NCBI GenBank assembly: GCA_030605705.1 | Contig: JAUWHU010000603.1 | Coordinates: forward strand, 1-6,323 | Length of the DNA stretch: 6,323 nt | Reading direction: 5' to 3' | Source: Thermoflexia bacterium | GTDB lineage: Bacteria > Chloroflexota > Anaerolineae > B4-G1 > SLSP01 | Shown: piece by piece, positions 5,373-6,323 of the stretch | How positions within the stretch are numbered: position 1 is the stretch's first letter | How the letters are laid out: every line of letters begins with the position of its first letter | Translations under genes and position numbers: made by a program | Notes under the pieces: model-generated | What the model was told of the DNA's origin: nothing | What the model saw: the letters and a program-made list of their open reading frames with translations, nothing else | Database searches by the model: none

Positions 5373-5463
5373 TTAGCAGGGCAGGCTCCCACGCCTGCGA
5401 ACCGGCGACGTGCGCCGCCTCCGCCTGGTGCCGGGAGTCCCTCATAGAATTGCCAGGCAGCCG
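5373..5463. other. GC-rich hairpin cluster after the partial BNR gene
   Basis: Three inverted repeats follow one another: GCAGGC-tcccac-GCCTGC (5381-5398), CGGCG-acgtg-CGCCG (5403-5417) and GCCTGG ... CCAGGC (5423-5428 with 5453-5458). They lie just beyond the TAG stop at 5464 and may slow or end transcription or protect the mRNA 3' end. None is followed by a U-run on the minus strand, so they are not called as a rho-independent terminator. The first resembles REP-type intergenic hairpins. Confidence 0.45.
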
Positions 5464-6323
5464 CTATGGTGCGTACCCCTTGAATATCAGCGGCAGATAT
5501 ACTCGTTGATTGAGCAGCCGGGTGGTCATCCGGTACACCCCCCCGCCCATCACGCTGCCCCGGCCGGGTATGACATCGGATGCCGCTGCGGCCTGTGATT
5601 GGGGCGATACCACACCTCCGGAAATGCCGACGTAGACCACGACTCGCTCGTCATCGCTGCCCGCGGCCAATGAGTAGATGTCGGTGGCCGGCACGTCCTC
5701 AACTTGCTCCCAGGTGTACCCCCCATCCGTGCTACGGAATAGTCCATTGGTACGGTTGGGGCCAGCATACAGCGTGTACGGTGGCTTCCTTCGCTCGGGG
5801 GGCACAAAAAGCAGACTGCCGCAGTCGTCACACGGTGGCAACGCCTCCCACGTCTCGCCCGCATCTTGTGAAACGAACAGCGTCGGATCCGCGATCGGTG
5901 CCCGGTCACATTTGACAAAGACTGAACCGGGGACGTCTGGGTGTGCGGCTACCGACCAGAGCCAGGGGACTCCTGGAAAAGAAGTGACTTGTTGCCAGTT
6001 CGTGCCGCCATCGGTGCTCTTCCACAGGCCGGTGCCGTAGGTGGCAGCATAGACCAGGTTGGGGTCTACCGCGTCGTAGGCAAATTCGACGACTCGGCTG
6101 ATGGGTTCGGTGGGTCCCAGGTACTCCCAATGCTCACCATAGTCGTCACTGGCATATATAGCACCCCGCTCCGTTCCGGCATCAGGTAGAGCCCAGGACA
6201 AAAGGAAACGAGCGCCAATCAGGATCGTACCGGAGATGTTGGGGTGCGGGGCGACTTCAAGGATGTCAGCCTTCCATCCGCTCCACGTGACCGGCAAGGT
6301 AGCCGTCATCTCATGCCACGTAT
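5464..6323 (-). CDS. Secreted BNR-repeat beta-propeller protein, C-terminal fragment
   Basis: The 5' part lies outside the window: the frame is open to the last base and reads TWHEMTATLPVTW across the edge, so the internal ATG at 6309 is not a start. The visible 285 residues carry Asp-boxes SDDYGEHW, STDGGTNW, SQDAGETW and STDGGYTW, then an Ala/Ser/Gly-rich stretch and the C-terminus RVYLPLIFKGYAP. It aligns blade for blade with the last 230 residues of the 826-residue protein (for example EISQVNDLAYDP with PISRVVEFAYDA, DIYSLAA with PVYSLAA, GVYRMTTR with GVYRYTTR), so the two are tandem paralogues. A Cys-Asp-Asp-Cys pair (PPCDDCGS) is present here but not in the paralogue. It is probably exported and surface-located; the ligand or substrate is unknown. 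Confidence 0.88.
   Translation of the reverse strand, partial: TWHEMTATLPVTWSGWKADILEVAPHPNISGTILIGARFLLSWALPDAGTERGAIYASDDYGEHWEYLGPTEPISRVVEFAYDAVDPNLVYAATYGTGLWKSTDGGTNWQQVTSFPGVPWLWSVAAHPDVPGSVFVKCDRAPIADPTLFVSQDAGETWEALPPCDDCGSLLFVPPERRKPPYTLYAGPNRTNGLFRSTDGGYTWEQVEDVPATDIYSLAAGSDDERVVVYVGISGGVVSPQSQAAAASDVIPGRGSVMGGGVYRMTTRLLNQRVYLPLIFKGYAP

Noticed and set aside
5381..5398. Rho-independent terminator of the partial BNR gene
   Set aside because: The 6-bp GC stem is perfect, but no run of U follows on the minus strand.

Overview
The window carries five protein-coding genes, all on the minus strand, so it reads from right (high coordinates) to left. In transcription order they are: the 3' part of a secreted BNR-repeat (Asp-box propeller) protein running off the right edge (5464-6323); a complete 826-residue secreted IPT/TIG plus BNR-propeller protein (2618-5098); a LysM/L,D-transpeptidase (YkuD) cell-wall enzyme (1572-2564); ribonuclease Z (338-1330); and the first 58 codons of a BMP-family substrate-binding lipoprotein running off the left edge (1-175). 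No RNA gene, CRISPR array or transposase is visible.

The organism is probably a member of the Chloroflexota (Anaerolineae-like), most likely from an environmental genome. This is inferred from the C-terminal signature RVYLPLI(L/F)KGY(G/A)P on both BNR proteins, from the IPT domain opening (PSSAPNDLDTPIVITGTGF), and from the style of intergenic tandem repeats. No phylogenetic marker in the window settles it. All full-length starts have Shine-Dalgarno sites, strong for the secreted proteins and modest for rnz.

Region by region: 176-337 is a 162-bp regulatory stretch before the lipoprotein, with a good sigma-70-type promoter just past the rnz stop, an 18-bp imperfect palindrome at its start site, and a degenerate duplication of a 'TTGACA ... 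SD' unit. 1331-1422 holds the rnz leader and a candidate promoter with G5/C5 tracts that can pair in two ways. 1423-1572 is two different tandem arrays side by side, eleven 8-mers and eight 7-mers, the second ending in the transpeptidase stop codon. 2565-2617 is a short gap, so the propeller gene and the transpeptidase may be cotranscribed. 5099-5463 holds the leader of the 826-residue gene, a seven-unit array with a 21-22-bp period, and a cluster of GC-rich hairpins.

How the genes relate: the two BNR proteins are tandem paralogues, most clearly over their last 200 residues. The transpeptidase gene looks chimeric. Its leader, ribosome site, export signal and first 60 codons resemble the 5' end of the neighbouring propeller gene and are joined to the second half of a LysM repeat. 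These three genes form a surface/cell-wall cluster, while rnz (tRNA 3' processing) and the lipoprotein (nucleoside-type uptake) are probably separate units that share the strand.
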